Below are positions 1-8,364 of a DNA stretch of 64,000 nucleotides, piece by piece; the stretch's first letter is position 1, and each line of letters opens with the position of its first letter. The notes under the pieces were generated by a model. That model had not been told where the DNA came from, did no database searches, and saw nothing but the letters and a program-made list of their open reading frames with translations. The position numbers and the translations under genes were made by a program. Source of the stretch: Pseudomonas sp. Irchel 3A7 (GTDB taxonomy: Bacteria; Pseudomonadota; Gammaproteobacteria; Pseudomonadales; Pseudomonadaceae); contig NZ_FYED01000013.1 in the NCBI RefSeq assembly GCF_900187565.1, forward strand, positions 124,001-188,000, given 5' to 3'.

Positions 1-460
1 AGTGAAAGTCAAAGGCCTGGAGCTGGAAGCAGTGTCCGACGTGACCGAGAACCTCAAGGTCATCGCGGCTTACACCCTGGCCAAGTCCGAAGTGCAAAAA
101 GGCGATTTCAAAGGCAATCGCCTGCAATTGATGCCTAACCAACAGGCTTCGCTGTGGGCCGACTACACCTGGCACAACGGCGTGCTGGACGGCTTCGGCA
201 TCGGCGCCGGCGCGCGTTACACCGGCAACACCTACGGCGACCAGGGCAATACCTGGCTGGGCAAGGCTGACGCCTACACCGTGTTCGATGCGGCGGTCCA
301 TTACGACCTGGGGCGCCTGGATAACAGCCTCAAAGGTGCCTCGCTGGCTGTGAACGCAACCAACCTGTTCGACAAGGATTACATCTCCACCTGCGACGGT
401 TTCTATTGCTACTACGGCGACCAACGCAGTGTCGTGGCCAGTGCCACCTACAAGTGGTAA
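1..460 (+). CDS. TonB-dependent siderophore receptor, C-terminal part
   Basis: This is the last ~152 residues of an outer-membrane TonB-dependent receptor; the gene begins before the window. The reading frame is open from base 2 to the TAA at 458-460. It shows alternating amphipathic beta-strands (GIGAGARYTGNTYGD, AVHYDLG), the NATNLFDKDY signature near the end of these barrels, and a final strand ending in Tyr-Lys-Trp, where a terminal aromatic residue serves outer-membrane insertion. The Cys pair in the last extracellular loop (TCDGFYCYYGDQR) is typical of ferrichrome/hydroxamate (FhuA/FiuA-like) receptors. The ligand assignment is inference. The PepSY protein downstream fits an iron-uptake context. 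Confidence 0.9.
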   Translation, partial: VKVKGLELEAVSDVTENLKVIAAYTLAKSEVQKGDFKGNRLQLMPNQQASLWADYTWHNGVLDGFGIGAGARYTGNTYGDQGNTWLGKADAYTVFDAAVHYDLGRLDNSLKGASLAVNATNLFDKDYISTCDGFYCYYGDQRSVVASATYKW

Positions 461-489
461 CGGCTTGATCTGACACGCCCAGTACCCAG

Positions 490-515
490 GCCGTCCAGCA
501 AGGACGGCTTTGGTA
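490..515 (+). terminator. Hairpin after the TonB receptor gene
   Basis: A perfect 7-bp stem (GCCGTCC / GGACGGC) with loop AGCAA lies 30 bp after the receptor stop and is followed by an interrupted T-rich run. It could be a weak intrinsic terminator or an attenuator in front of the PepSY gene at 533. Confidence 0.5.
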
Positions 516-532
516 TTTCTGAAGGTCATGAA

Positions 533-1663
533 ATGAAAAGTAAAACAATTCGCCGCTGGTCCTTCGTCCACACCTGGACCAGCCTGATCTGCACCGTGTT
601 TTTGCTGTTGCTGGCACTGACCGGCCTGCCGCTGATCTTCCACCACGAGATCGACCACTTGCTGGGCGATGCCGCCGAGTTGAAGCAAATGCCGGCGGAC
701 ACCCCGCAGCTGAATTTGCAGCAGCTTGTGCTGGCAGCTGAAAAGCATCGCCCGGGCGAAGTCATGCAGTATTTCGGTTTCGACGAAGACGAGCCGAACG
801 CCGCGATCGCGATCATGGCGCCCACCGCCGGCACCGAACCGAACTCGTCCCACACCTTCATGCTCGACGCCCGCACCGGTGAAGCGCTGGAGATGCCGTC
901 GGCCAATGGCGGCTTCATGATGCTCATGCTGCGCCTGCACGTGGACATGTTCGCGGGGCTGCCGGGCAAGCTGTTGCTGGCTTTCATGGGCCTGCTGTTC
1001 GTGATCGCGATCGTGTCCGGCACCGTGCTGTACCTGCCGTTCATGCGCCGCTTGAAATTCGCCACTGTGCGCCAGGACAAATCCACCCGCCTGCGCTGGC
1101 TCGATCTGCATAACCTGATCGGCGTCGTGACCTTGACCTGGGCTTTAGTGGTCGGCGTGACCGGCGTCATCAGTGCCTGCGCCGACCTGCTCATCGCCGC
1201 ATGGCGCAATGACAGCCTCAGTGCGATGGTCGCGCCGTACCGCGATGCGCCACCGCTGACGCAACTGGCGCCCGCCACGCGCTTGCTCGACATCGCCAAG
1301 GAGGTTGCACCGGGCATGCAGCCTGACTTCATTGCCTTCCCCGGCACACGCTTTTCCAGCGAGCACCATTACGCGGTGTTCATGAAAGGCAGCACGCACC
1401 TGACCTCGCACCTGCTGACGCCCGTGTTGATCGACGCCAGCACCCTGCAAGTCACCGCTGTGGCCGAACGTCCGTGGTACATGGACGCCATGGGCATGTC
1501 GCAGCCACTGCATTTCGGTGACTACGGCGGCATGCCGATGCAAATCCTCTGGGCGACCCTGGATGTGCTGACCATCATTGTGCTCGGCAGTGGGGTTTAC
1601 CTGTGGGTCGTGCGGCGCAAGGCGGCAAAACCCGTGCTGGAAAACGCGGAGAAGGTGGCATGA
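533..1663 (+). CDS. PepSY-associated TM helix protein
   Basis: A 376-aa inner-membrane protein of the PepSY-TM family (PiuB-like), often found beside siderophore receptors. Some relatives are implicated in reduction or handling of ferric siderophores in the periplasm. An N-terminal membrane helix (residues ~15-35, TVFLLLLALTGLPLIF) follows the family start RRWSFVHTWTSL. There are further helices near 140-165 (LLLAFMGLLFVIAIVSG), 190-215 and 340-360 (LDVLTIIVLGSGVYLW). It lies 72 bp behind the receptor and its stop overlaps the next start (ATGA). The family call is firm; the biochemical role is inferred. Confidence 0.85.
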   Translation: MKSKTIRRWSFVHTWTSLICTVFLLLLALTGLPLIFHHEIDHLLGDAAELKQMPADTPQLNLQQLVLAAEKHRPGEVMQYFGFDEDEPNAAIAIMAPTAGTEPNSSHTFMLDARTGEALEMPSANGGFMMLMLRLHVDMFAGLPGKLLLAFMGLLFVIAIVSGTVLYLPFMRRLKFATVRQDKSTRLRWLDLHNLIGVVTLTWALVVGVTGVISACADLLIAAWRNDSLSAMVAPYRDAPPLTQLAPATRLLDIAKEVAPGMQPDFIAFPGTRFSSEHHYAVFMKGSTHLTSHLLTPVLIDASTLQVTAVAERPWYMDAMGMSQPLHFGDYGGMPMQILWATLDVLTIIVLGSGVYLWVVRRKAAKPVLENAEKVA

Positions 1664-1839
1664 AACCCCGGCAGTCAAGCTTCTGGAAGGTCTTCGCCAC
1701 GCCCACCGTCATCGCCCTGTTCAGCGCAGCGGGGTTGTTCGCCGCCTTGCTCGGCGATGGTGTGTGGGATGCCTTGAGTTGGCTCGGCTTGGGCATACCC
1801 GCCGTCCTCGCCTTGCGCGGTCTGCTGCAACGCCGCTGA
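1660..1839 (+). CDS. Small membrane protein coupled to the PepSY gene
   Basis: A 59-aa protein that starts at the ATG overlapping the PepSY stop codon (ATGA at 1660-1663), so the two are probably translationally coupled. It has two short hydrophobic stretches (VIALFSAAGLFAALLG and LGLGIPAVLALRGLL) and a basic tail. It is likely a small two-helix partner of the PepSY protein. No function is known to me. Longer forms starting upstream would run inside the PepSY gene and are unlikely. Confidence 0.75.
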   Translation: MKPRQSSFWKVFATPTVIALFSAAGLFAALLGDGVWDALSWLGLGIPAVLALRGLLQRR

Positions 1840-1851
1840 ACACAGATAACC

Positions 1852-1944
1852 CTGTGGGAGCGAGCCTGCTCGCGAATGCGGTGTGTCATCCAGCATTGAT
1901 GCAGATTGGCACGCCCTTTTCGCGAGCAGGCTCGCTCCCACAGG
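1852..1944. repeat. REPIN (inverted REP pair)
   Basis: Two REP copies in opposite orientation (GTGGGAGCGAGCCTGCTCGC and its complement) around a ~45-bp spacer, after the small PepSY partner. The spacer (TGTGTCATCCAGCATTGATG) resembles those at 23543, 29164 and 33278. Confidence 0.95.
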
Positions 1945-2028
1945 GGATCAGTGTGTCTGGGTGATATTGAGCTATCCCCTCAACGCGCTATGCTGCCTCG
2001 ACTCACCGCCACCGACCGAGACGCCGCC

Positions 2029-2658
2029 ATGTCCGCCCCGAGCATGACCCTGTACCACAACTCCCTTTCCCCCTTCGTTCGCAAAGTCATGGTGCTGCTG
2101 CACGAAACCGGTCAACAGGACCGCGTGGCCCTGCAAAACTGTGTGCTCACGCCCGTCGACCCGGACAAGTCGCTGATCGACGACAACCCCCTGAGCAAGA
2201 TCCCCGCCCTGCGCCTGGCTGACGGCAGCGTCATCCACGACAGCCGCGTGATCCTCGACTACCTCGACCACCAGCACGTCGGCAACCCGCTGATTCCCCG
2301 CGAAGGCTCCACCCGCTGGCGGCGCCTGACCCTGGCCTCGATGGCCGACGGGATCATGGACGCGGCAGTACTGGTGCGCTACGAAGTCGCCCTGCGCGCC
2401 CCGGAAAAACACTGGGACGCCTGGCTCGACGGCCAACGCGACAAAATCCGCCGCGCCGTGGCGCTGCTGGAAAAAGACGCGATTGCCGAACTGACCTGCC
2501 ACTTCGACGTGGCGGCGATCAGCGTGGCTTGTGCGTTGGGGTACCTGGACCTGCGCCATCCCGACCTGGACTGGCGCACGGCGAATCCGCAGTTGGCGGC
2601 GTGGTATTTCGAGGTGAGCCAGCGGCCATCGATGTTGGCGACGATGCCCAAGCCCTAA
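2029..2658 (+). CDS. Glutathione S-transferase family protein
   Basis: A 209-aa GST. The N-terminal thioredoxin-fold domain (~6-85) has the glutathione-site segment YHNSLSPFVRKV, the cis-proline motif KIPALRL, and DSRVILDYLD for the gamma-glutamyl contact. The C-terminal helical domain runs ~95-205. The start at 2029 (MSAPSMTLY) is chosen because upstream codons in this frame run into REP sequence; ATG 2044 (MTLYHN) is an alternative. Substrate unknown. It is monocistronic between two REPINs. Confidence 0.88.
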   Translation: MSAPSMTLYHNSLSPFVRKVMVLLHETGQQDRVALQNCVLTPVDPDKSLIDDNPLSKIPALRLADGSVIHDSRVILDYLDHQHVGNPLIPREGSTRWRRLTLASMADGIMDAAVLVRYEVALRAPEKHWDAWLDGQRDKIRRAVALLEKDAIAELTCHFDVAAISVACALGYLDLRHPDLDWRTANPQLAAWYFEVSQRPSMLATMPKP

Positions 2659-2681
2659 TTCTTCACCGGCTGTTCCGGCCT

Positions 2682-2759
2682 CTTCGCGGGCAAGCCCGCT
2701 CCCACATTTTGATCTGCATTCACTGAAGATCCCTTGTGGGAGCGAGCCTGCTCGCGAAA
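2682..2759. repeat. REPIN
   Basis: The left arm is the variant CGCGGGCAAGCCCGCTCCCACA and the right arm the common GTGGGAGCGAGCCTGCTCGCG, so the two arms belong to different REP subtypes. It sits between the GST gene and the 3' end of creD. Confidence 0.92.
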
Positions 2760-2851
2760 GCACCAGCGCGGTTTATCTGGTAGCCACTGCAAAATCAGCG
2801 TCGCCAACATCTCCCCTTCCCGCCGATCCTCACGCAACCCCACCCACCCGC

Positions 2852-4222
2852 TCACTCCACCGCTCCAATATCAAACTGCAACGGCTTGGCCGCTTTTTGC
2901 CCGACTCCATACCAATCCAGCTTGCGCGTCAGCACCATGAACACACCCAACAACCCGAACAGCAACAACGACCCCATCAACAACGCGTAATCCTCGGCAC
3001 TTAACAAGCCATAAAGCAGCCCGTACAAAGCCGCCAATCCCGCCGAAAAACTCAAGCCATGGCGCACGCTCCGCAGCACGTGGCAAACATAGAACCCGAT
3101 CAACAACACACAAGCGCTAGCCGACAGCAAATACGCCAAGGCAAAACCGATGTGTTCGGACAACGACAGCAACAACAGATAGAAGAACGCCAGCGCCACA
3201 CCCACCAGCGCGTATTGCACCGGGTGCACCGCCAGGCTTTTCAGCACTTCGAACAGGAAGAAACCGGCGAAGGTCAGGACGATGAACAGCAGCGCATATT
3301 TGATGGCGCAATCGCTTTTCAGGTACTGGTCCACAGGGTCAATGAAGCTCACGCCAAAGCTGCGGCCATGAAACGCCTCGCAACTGCTGCGGGCGACGCA
3401 ACCGTTCAAGGCTTCTTGCAGGTTGGTGGAGAAAAACGAGGTCTGCCAGTTGGCGGTGAAGCCTTGATCGGTGATTTCACGCTGGGCCGGCAGGTAGTTG
3501 CCGATGAAGCTCGGATGCGGCCAGTTGGCGGTCAGCGAGACGTTGCTGGTCTTACCCACCGGCAGGATCTGCAACTGGCCAGTGCCTTGCAGCTTCAGGT
3601 CGAAAGCGAAAGCCAGTTCGGTGGCCTGCTTCGCCTCCAGGGCCGGCAGCGCCACATGGACACCCTCGCCCAGCCAGCCGACCTGACTGCCCGGAACGAA
3701 GTCCAGCGTCTGGTCATTCAGCTCGAGTTTCAAGGCGTTTTCGATACCACGAATATCGCTGATGCCGACCGCAAGAAACGGCTGGTCGAATTGATAGTCG
3801 GCGAAATCTTCCTTGATGCCCAGTTGCGCCGGCAGCGAAAAATGCCCGCTGATGCGGTTGTCGGCATGGAACAGCCGCGCCTGATAAATCCCCCGGGAAC
3901 GCAGTTCGGTCTGGACCTGGCCGTCAAGTTCAAAGCGCTCCGGCAGGAAATACAACCGGCCGCGCTCTTCGCCAACATCCTGATAGCGCTGGTTGGTTTT
4001 TTCGTTGAGCTTCCAGGTGCGCACCACTTTGCGGTACGGCACCACCATCAACGGCCCGCTCAATTGCTGGCTGTAGCTGGAGCTGCGGGCGATGTCTTCG
4101 AGCACACCATCGCGCAGTTGCTGGCGGTCCTGAATCACGCCGTTGATCATCAACAGCGGGATCAGCAACAACAGAATCAGAAGGGCGATTGCCCCGAGTT
4201 TTAGGGTCAGGCTGCGGTTCAT
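2852..4222 (-). CDS. creD: Inner membrane protein CreD
   Basis: A 456-aa CreD family protein (cell envelope integrity; the main output of the CreBC two-component system, linked in P. aeruginosa to the beta-lactam/PBP4 response). It has an N-terminal anchor (LGAIALLILLLLIPLLMI), a large periplasmic domain with the family pattern RSSSYSQQLSGPLMVVPY, then about five C-terminal helices from ~305 (YALLFIVLTFAGFFLFEVL) to ~440. The ATG at 4222 (MNRSLTLKL) is chosen because it begins the signal-anchor; the frame stays open upstream only through REP DNA. It is separated from creC by a REPIN-containing gap. I found no tandem TTCAC CreB-type box there. Confidence 0.93.
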   Translation of the reverse strand: MNRSLTLKLGAIALLILLLLIPLLMINGVIQDRQQLRDGVLEDIARSSSYSQQLSGPLMVVPYRKVVRTWKLNEKTNQRYQDVGEERGRLYFLPERFELDGQVQTELRSRGIYQARLFHADNRISGHFSLPAQLGIKEDFADYQFDQPFLAVGISDIRGIENALKLELNDQTLDFVPGSQVGWLGEGVHVALPALEAKQATELAFAFDLKLQGTGQLQILPVGKTSNVSLTANWPHPSFIGNYLPAQREITDQGFTANWQTSFFSTNLQEALNGCVARSSCEAFHGRSFGVSFIDPVDQYLKSDCAIKYALLFIVLTFAGFFLFEVLKSLAVHPVQYALVGVALAFFYLLLLSLSEHIGFALAYLLSASACVLLIGFYVCHVLRSVRHGLSFSAGLAALYGLLYGLLSAEDYALLMGSLLLFGLLGVFMVLTRKLDWYGVGQKAAKPLQFDIGAVE

Positions 4223-4317
4223 GGGACTCTCCCTGTTTTGGATGGGGAGAGTCTGGGATGGCTGTGTGGGGGCGTTATGGGGGGAATATGGAGATTGTGT
4301 GGAGACTGACATGGCCC

Positions 4318-4412
4318 CTTCGCGAGCAGGCTCGCTCCCACAATGGATCTCCTGTGGATACAAAGTCACTGCACACCACAGATCAACTGTGGGAGCGAGC
4401 CTGCTCGCGAAT
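4318..4412. repeat. REPIN between creC and creD
   Basis: An inverted REP pair fills most of the 205-bp gap between creC and creD. It may reduce read-through from creBC into creD or protect the mRNA end. Confidence 0.93.
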
Positions 4413-4427
4413 GGCCGCGACTCGGTC

Positions 4428-5846
4428 CTAAGCCAGGCGCAACCTGACTTCCACCCCACCCTCAACATTGCCGATGCTCATCGTCCCACCATGCAACTTG
4501 ACCACTTCCTCGACAAAGTTAAGCCCGAGCCCGGTGCTTTTGCGCCCACTGTCCGGCCGGGGCAGTGAGTAGAAACGCTCGGTCAATCGCGGCAATGCAT
4601 AGTCGGGAATCGCCTGGGCCTGATTGAACAGCGTGAACTCGACCTGCTCGCCCATCCGTTCGGCGCTGAACCGCAGCACACCCTTGGCCGGGGTGAAATC
4701 CAGAGCATTCTCCAGCAGATTGCCCAGCGCCTGGCGCAATAGAAACGGTTCGCCGATCAACGTTACGGCCGATGGAATCCCTTGCTCCACACGCAGTGCC
4801 TTGGCTTCGATACGCGCCGCCTGAGCGTTCAGCAAATCATCCACCAACGCCGCCAAAGGCACTTCCACGCGTTCCTCCAGCCCTTGCCGCTGTTCAACCT
4901 GCGTCAGGTTCAACAACCGCTCGATCAACTGCTGCATCCGCGCGCTTTCGTTGTCGATGTTGCCGACAAAACGCTGCCGTTGATCCAACGGCATCTCGCC
5001 TTGCAGCAACTCCGCCGCGCCGCGAATCGCCGCCAGCGGACTCTTCAATTCATGGGTCAGCGTGTGCACATAACGCTCGACATAGGCCTTGCCTTCAAGC
5101 TGAGTGCGCATCTGCTCCACCGCCATCGCCAGTTGCTCCAGTTCGCCACCACGATAATGCGGTACCTCGACCCGACGGCCTTCGCTCACCGCTTGGGCAT
5201 AGGCGGTCAACCGCCGCAGCGCCCGGCTCAGCCACCAGGACAGCAAGGCGCCGAACAGCAGACCGAGGCCGATCAACCCGGCGCCATAAGCCAGCAATCG
5301 GCGTTCGGTACGATCCACATAGGGCTGCAACGAGCTGTTGGGTTTGGCCACCGTGACCACGCCGATGATCCGCCCGTTATCGCGAATCGGTGCGCCGACA
5401 TGCATCACCGATGAGCTGGCATCATCAGGGTCGCTACGGCTGGAGCGAGCGCCGTACTCACCACGCAGAGTCAGGTACACATCGTTCCAGCGCGAGTAAT
5501 CCTGGCCGACCGCCGCGCCGCTGGAATCGAGCACCACGATGCCCTTGGCGTCGGTGACGTAGATGCGATGGTTGACTTGGTTCTTCGACAAACCCCAGAT
5601 GTTCGCCTTCGGCTGCCGCTCACCGTAGGCCTTGAGCAGTTCGGGCCAGCGGTTCTGATTAAGGGTGCCGGCCTTGAAATCGTCGCGCAGGATCTCGGCC
5701 ATCAGGTTGGCGGTATCGACCAGGGTCTCTTCGGTGGACTGGCGCACCCCGGGGCGGATTTCTTCCATCACGGTGTTGAGCACGAAGTAGCCGGTCAGGC
5801 CGATGAACAACACATAGACCAGGAAAATCCGCATCCCCAACGGCAT
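4428..5846 (-). CDS. creC: Sensor histidine kinase CreC
   Basis: A 472-aa membrane sensor kinase. TM1 is at ~6-25 (RIFLVYVLFIGLTGYFVL). A periplasmic sensor region (~30-180) contains a CACHE-like segment (VNHRIYVTDAKGIVVLDSSG). TM2 is at ~186-206, then HAMP. The phospho-acceptor His is residue 265 in THELKSPLAAIRG. The C-terminal ATPase has an N-box (LGNLLENALDF) and G-box (STGLGLNFVEEV). Its start codon overlaps the creB stop by one base, so creB and creC are translationally coupled. It phosphorylates CreB. Confidence 0.94.
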   Translation of the reverse strand: MPLGMRIFLVYVLFIGLTGYFVLNTVMEEIRPGVRQSTEETLVDTANLMAEILRDDFKAGTLNQNRWPELLKAYGERQPKANIWGLSKNQVNHRIYVTDAKGIVVLDSSGAAVGQDYSRWNDVYLTLRGEYGARSSRSDPDDASSSVMHVGAPIRDNGRIIGVVTVAKPNSSLQPYVDRTERRLLAYGAGLIGLGLLFGALLSWWLSRALRRLTAYAQAVSEGRRVEVPHYRGGELEQLAMAVEQMRTQLEGKAYVERYVHTLTHELKSPLAAIRGAAELLQGEMPLDQRQRFVGNIDNESARMQQLIERLLNLTQVEQRQGLEERVEVPLAALVDDLLNAQAARIEAKALRVEQGIPSAVTLIGEPFLLRQALGNLLENALDFTPAKGVLRFSAERMGEQVEFTLFNQAQAIPDYALPRLTERFYSLPRPDSGRKSTGLGLNFVEEVVKLHGGTMSIGNVEGGVEVRLRLA

Positions 5847-6526
5847 CAGCTGTGCCCCGGGTTGTAGCTGTAGCCGAGGCCGCGATGGGTCTGGATCGGC
5901 TCGGCATCGGCCTTCACCTGCCGCAGTTTGGCGCGCACGCTCTTGATGTGGCTGTCGATGCTGCGCTCGTAACCGGCATCGGCGGCCACGCCCAGCGCAT
6001 CAAGCAATTGCTCGCGACTGAACACGCGTTCGGGCTGCTCCAGCAGGCATTGCAACAGGCGGAACTCATGACGGGTGAGGGTCAGCAGCTGACCGCGATA
6101 GCTGATCTGCACGCGCTCGCTGTCGATGCGAAACAGGGTCGACGCCGGCTCTTCTATCGCACGCGGGGCCATGCGTTTGAGAATCGCCCGGACCCGCGCC
6201 GCCACTTCCCGGGGGCTGAACGGCTTGACCACGTAATCGTCGGCACCGATCTCCAGACCCACCACACGATCGATTTCGCCATCGCGGGCACTGAGAAATA
6301 TCACCGGCACATCACTGAAACGCCGCAGTTGCTTGCAGGTTTCGAAACCGCTGATGTCCGGCAGGCCGATGTCGAGGATGATCAGATCCGCCGGCGTCTG
6401 GTGCTGATAATCCAGCGCGGCCGCGCCAAGGCTCAGCCAGGTGGTGGTGAACCCCTCGCCCTGCAGGGCAAAAATCAGGGTGTCGGCAATCGCCGCTTCG
6501 TCTTCGACAATCAGGATATGAGGCAT
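5846..6526 (-). CDS. creB: Response regulator CreB
   Basis: A 226-aa OmpR/PhoB-type regulator. Receiver domain 1-118 with acidic pocket E8-D9, phospho-acceptor D52 (IILDIGLPD) and VVKPFSPRE Lys. A winged-helix DNA-binding domain occupies the C-terminal ~100 residues (LTRHEFRLLQCLLEQP, YERSIDSHIKSVRAKL). The start at 6526 (MPHILIVEDE) matches the family. First gene of creB-creC-(REPIN)-creD. Confidence 0.94.
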   Translation of the reverse strand: MPHILIVEDEAAIADTLIFALQGEGFTTTWLSLGAAALDYQHQTPADLIILDIGLPDISGFETCKQLRRFSDVPVIFLSARDGEIDRVVGLEIGADDYVVKPFSPREVAARVRAILKRMAPRAIEEPASTLFRIDSERVQISYRGQLLTLTRHEFRLLQCLLEQPERVFSREQLLDALGVAADAGYERSIDSHIKSVRAKLRQVKADAEPIQTHRGLGYSYNPGHS

Positions 6527-6625
6527 GGCGTCCGAGCCCGTCAGGTGAGTGGGCGAACGGTGAACCAAGGGGGAATCGGCGTCAATCGGCAAGGGTAAAT
6601 CAGCGGTGTAGTCTGTAGGAACTAG

Positions 6626-6643
6626 CAGTTGTGATAGTAGGCA
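6626..6643 (+). promoter_or_regulatory. Shared 18-nt motif upstream of RHS gene 1
   Basis: CAGTTGTGATAGTAGGCA. The same element (CAGTTCTGCTAGTAGGCA, 16 of 18 identical) is found at 9959-9976 in front of the second RHS gene, and in both cases it ends 61-62 nt before the start codon. TGnTAGTAG could act as an extended -10; this is not established. Confidence 0.5.
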
Positions 6644-6704
6644 AAGGCCGAAAAAGGACTGAGTCTGATACCCCTTACTTGGAATCTGGTGCAGGGATTA
6701 ACCA

Positions 6705-7487
6705 ATGCCTACTCATTCATTCAAAACAATCCTGCTGGCAACCGATCAACAGCGCTCAGTGCTGAGTGCTCTCCACACGAATCGACCCCATCCCATCGCT
6801 TACCCACCCTATGGTCATCGCCCACGGGAAAACGGCGGTTGCAACTTGCTTGGATTTAATGGCGAACCGTCGGACCCGCTGACTGGGCATTATCATTTGG
6901 GGAATGGGTATCGGCAGTTCAATCCGGTGTTGATGCGGTTTAACAGCACGGATCGTTGGAGTCCGTTTGGGAAGGGGGGGTTGAATGCGTATGCGTACTG
7001 TGGGGGGGATCCGGTTAATCGATCAGATCCAACGGGCCATATGTGGAAGAGTTTCAAAATTAAGTTTCGTGAAAATATCAGGGTCCGTGCAGTTAAAACC
7101 CAAAAGCCGGCATCAATAAATGTTGACAATAGTACCAATGTGTCGGCGTTGGCGGATTTCTCTACACAGACATCTATAAACGGGCGAAATGAATCTGTGC
7201 CAATTAATTATCCCATGAAAAACACTTCCACTCCTATAGGAAGAACCCCTACTGTTCATTCTAATGATGGTAATTTATCTAAGTACCCGCCCGCCCGGAC
7301 ACAATTTGAAAATTATTTAGACAGTGCATTGGGGAGTGCCAATAGTGCATCGCTTGATGAACTCATCATCAACCACGCATGGTTAAGGGAAAATCCCGGA
7401 CCATCCCGCTTGATAGAAAAAGTAGAATATACTCTGGCTAAAATAAGAAAAAACATTGATAAACGCCTAAGTCAAAATGAACAATGA
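6705..7487 (+). CDS. Orphan RHS-core protein with unique C-terminal domain (RHS1)
   Basis: A 260-aa protein. Residues ~10-108 are the C-terminal end of an RHS repeat-associated core: ATDQQRSVLSAL, PIAYPPYGHRP, LLGFNGEPSDPLTGHY, WSPFGKGGLNAYAYC and DPVNRSDPTGH. In RHS proteins this boundary precedes a variable toxin tip. The remaining ~150 residues match nothing I recognise and are Ser/Asn/Lys-rich, in AT-richer DNA with codon use unlike the neighbours. There is no PAAR domain, long YD-repeat barrel or signal peptide. An in-frame stop at 6699 limits the start to 6705. There is no room for an immunity gene before the convergent gene at 7550. Function unknown; possibly an effector or a displaced toxin tip. 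Confidence 0.8.
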   Translation: MPTHSFKTILLATDQQRSVLSALHTNRPHPIAYPPYGHRPRENGGCNLLGFNGEPSDPLTGHYHLGNGYRQFNPVLMRFNSTDRWSPFGKGGLNAYAYCGGDPVNRSDPTGHMWKSFKIKFRENIRVRAVKTQKPASINVDNSTNVSALADFSTQTSINGRNESVPINYPMKNTSTPIGRTPTVHSNDGNLSKYPPARTQFENYLDSALGSANSASLDELIINHAWLRENPGPSRLIEKVEYTLAKIRKNIDKRLSQNEQ

Positions 7488-7549
7488 AGCTTAGAGTTCA
7501 TCCCATGCGGCGGCGATTCTGATACCCGAGAAGAGGTAAATTCGCTCAT

Positions 7550-8053
7550 TCAACAATCCGGCTTATCCGCCGTAAACCTTCTCGCGGGATTCACCGCCGC
7601 CCCAAACTCACGCAACGCCTTCGCACCGATCAGCAGCGGATAATTGAAACTGCTGCGATCGGTCAGGTTCACCTCAACCGTGCGCTTGACGTTACCCAGG
7701 CACAACTCCAGATCAACCACCGGCCGCTTGGTAGGCGCAGCCACGTCCTCATCCTCGTCTTCTTCGGAGCGGGTCTTGATCTTGCTGATTCGCGCAATCT
7801 TGTGTTCGTACACCTTGTTGCTCGCATCCTTGGTCGCCAGGCGGAAACGCACCCAATCCTCGCCATCGCGGGTGAAGGTTTCGATGTCCTTGGCCGACAG
7901 CGACGCAGTCAGGGCGCCGGTGTCCATTTTGGCCTTGAGCACTTCACCGCCGATTTCCGGCAGTGCAATGTATTCGTAACGCCCGTAGAGGGTCGGCTCG
8001 GCGGCCAGGGCCGGCAGGGCGATGAACGACAGCAGTGCGAGAAGGGATTTCAC
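7550..8053 (-). CDS. Retropepsin-like aspartic protease (PF05618 family)
   Basis: A 167-aa protein with a cleavable signal peptide (MKSLLALLSFIALPALA-AEP). Mature residues include the aspartic-protease-like motif KMDTGALTASL and a second half with VDLELCLGN and PLLIGAKALREF (hydrophobic-hydrophobic-G). This is the family once annotated as ATP-dependent zinc protease and now considered retropepsin-like (RimB-related). An acidic stretch EEDEDED lies in the middle. The export signal indicates a periplasmic role. It converges with RHS1; substrate unknown. Confidence 0.83.
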   Translation of the reverse strand: MKSLLALLSFIALPALAAEPTLYGRYEYIALPEIGGEVLKAKMDTGALTASLSAKDIETFTRDGEDWVRFRLATKDASNKVYEHKIARISKIKTRSEEDEDEDVAAPTKRPVVDLELCLGNVKRTVEVNLTDRSSFNYPLLIGAKALREFGAAVNPARRFTADKPDC

Positions 8054-8127
8054 GTGATCGTTGTCCTTGAAAGATGGGCAGCGGAATTTTAGACAACCCG
8101 CCAGCTATTCGTTCGTTCTTCAGATCG

Positions 8128-8219
8128 CTTCGCGAGCAGGCTCGCTCCCACAGGGTTTCGAGTCGTTCCCTAACCTGTGCCCCCCTGATCCACTGTGGGA
8201 GCGAGCCTGCTCGCGAAGA
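8128..8219. repeat. REPIN
   Basis: Inverted REP pair (CGCGAGCAGGCTCGCTCCCA, then GTGGGAGCGAGCCTGCTCGC) in the gap between the retropepsin-like gene and the acyltransferase gene. Confidence 0.95.
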
Positions 8220-8364
8220 GGCACTCATTAACAATACAACTGACGGATCAGTTTAAGTTGACCAAGCTTATCGCTACCAGGGTGAAGTATTCGTCATCCG
8301 CCGATTTGGCCTGCCGCCCGAAGCTGCTTATCATGGCGCGCCCACACGCTTTCAAGAGTTGCCT

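Noticed and set aside
3059..4204. 381-codon open frame opposite creD
   Set aside because: The creD frame has membrane helices and family sequence; the opposite frame is Gln/Arg/His-rich shadow.
4223..4430. CreB box (tandem TTCAC) in front of creD
   Set aside because: No tandem TTCAC or complement with the right spacing was found; the gap is mainly REPIN.
6593..6704. Frameshifted upstream remainder of RHS1 (YD-repeat part)
   Set aside because: No RHS-like residues are seen upstream in the other frames, and the conserved 18-nt motif there argues for an intact short gene.
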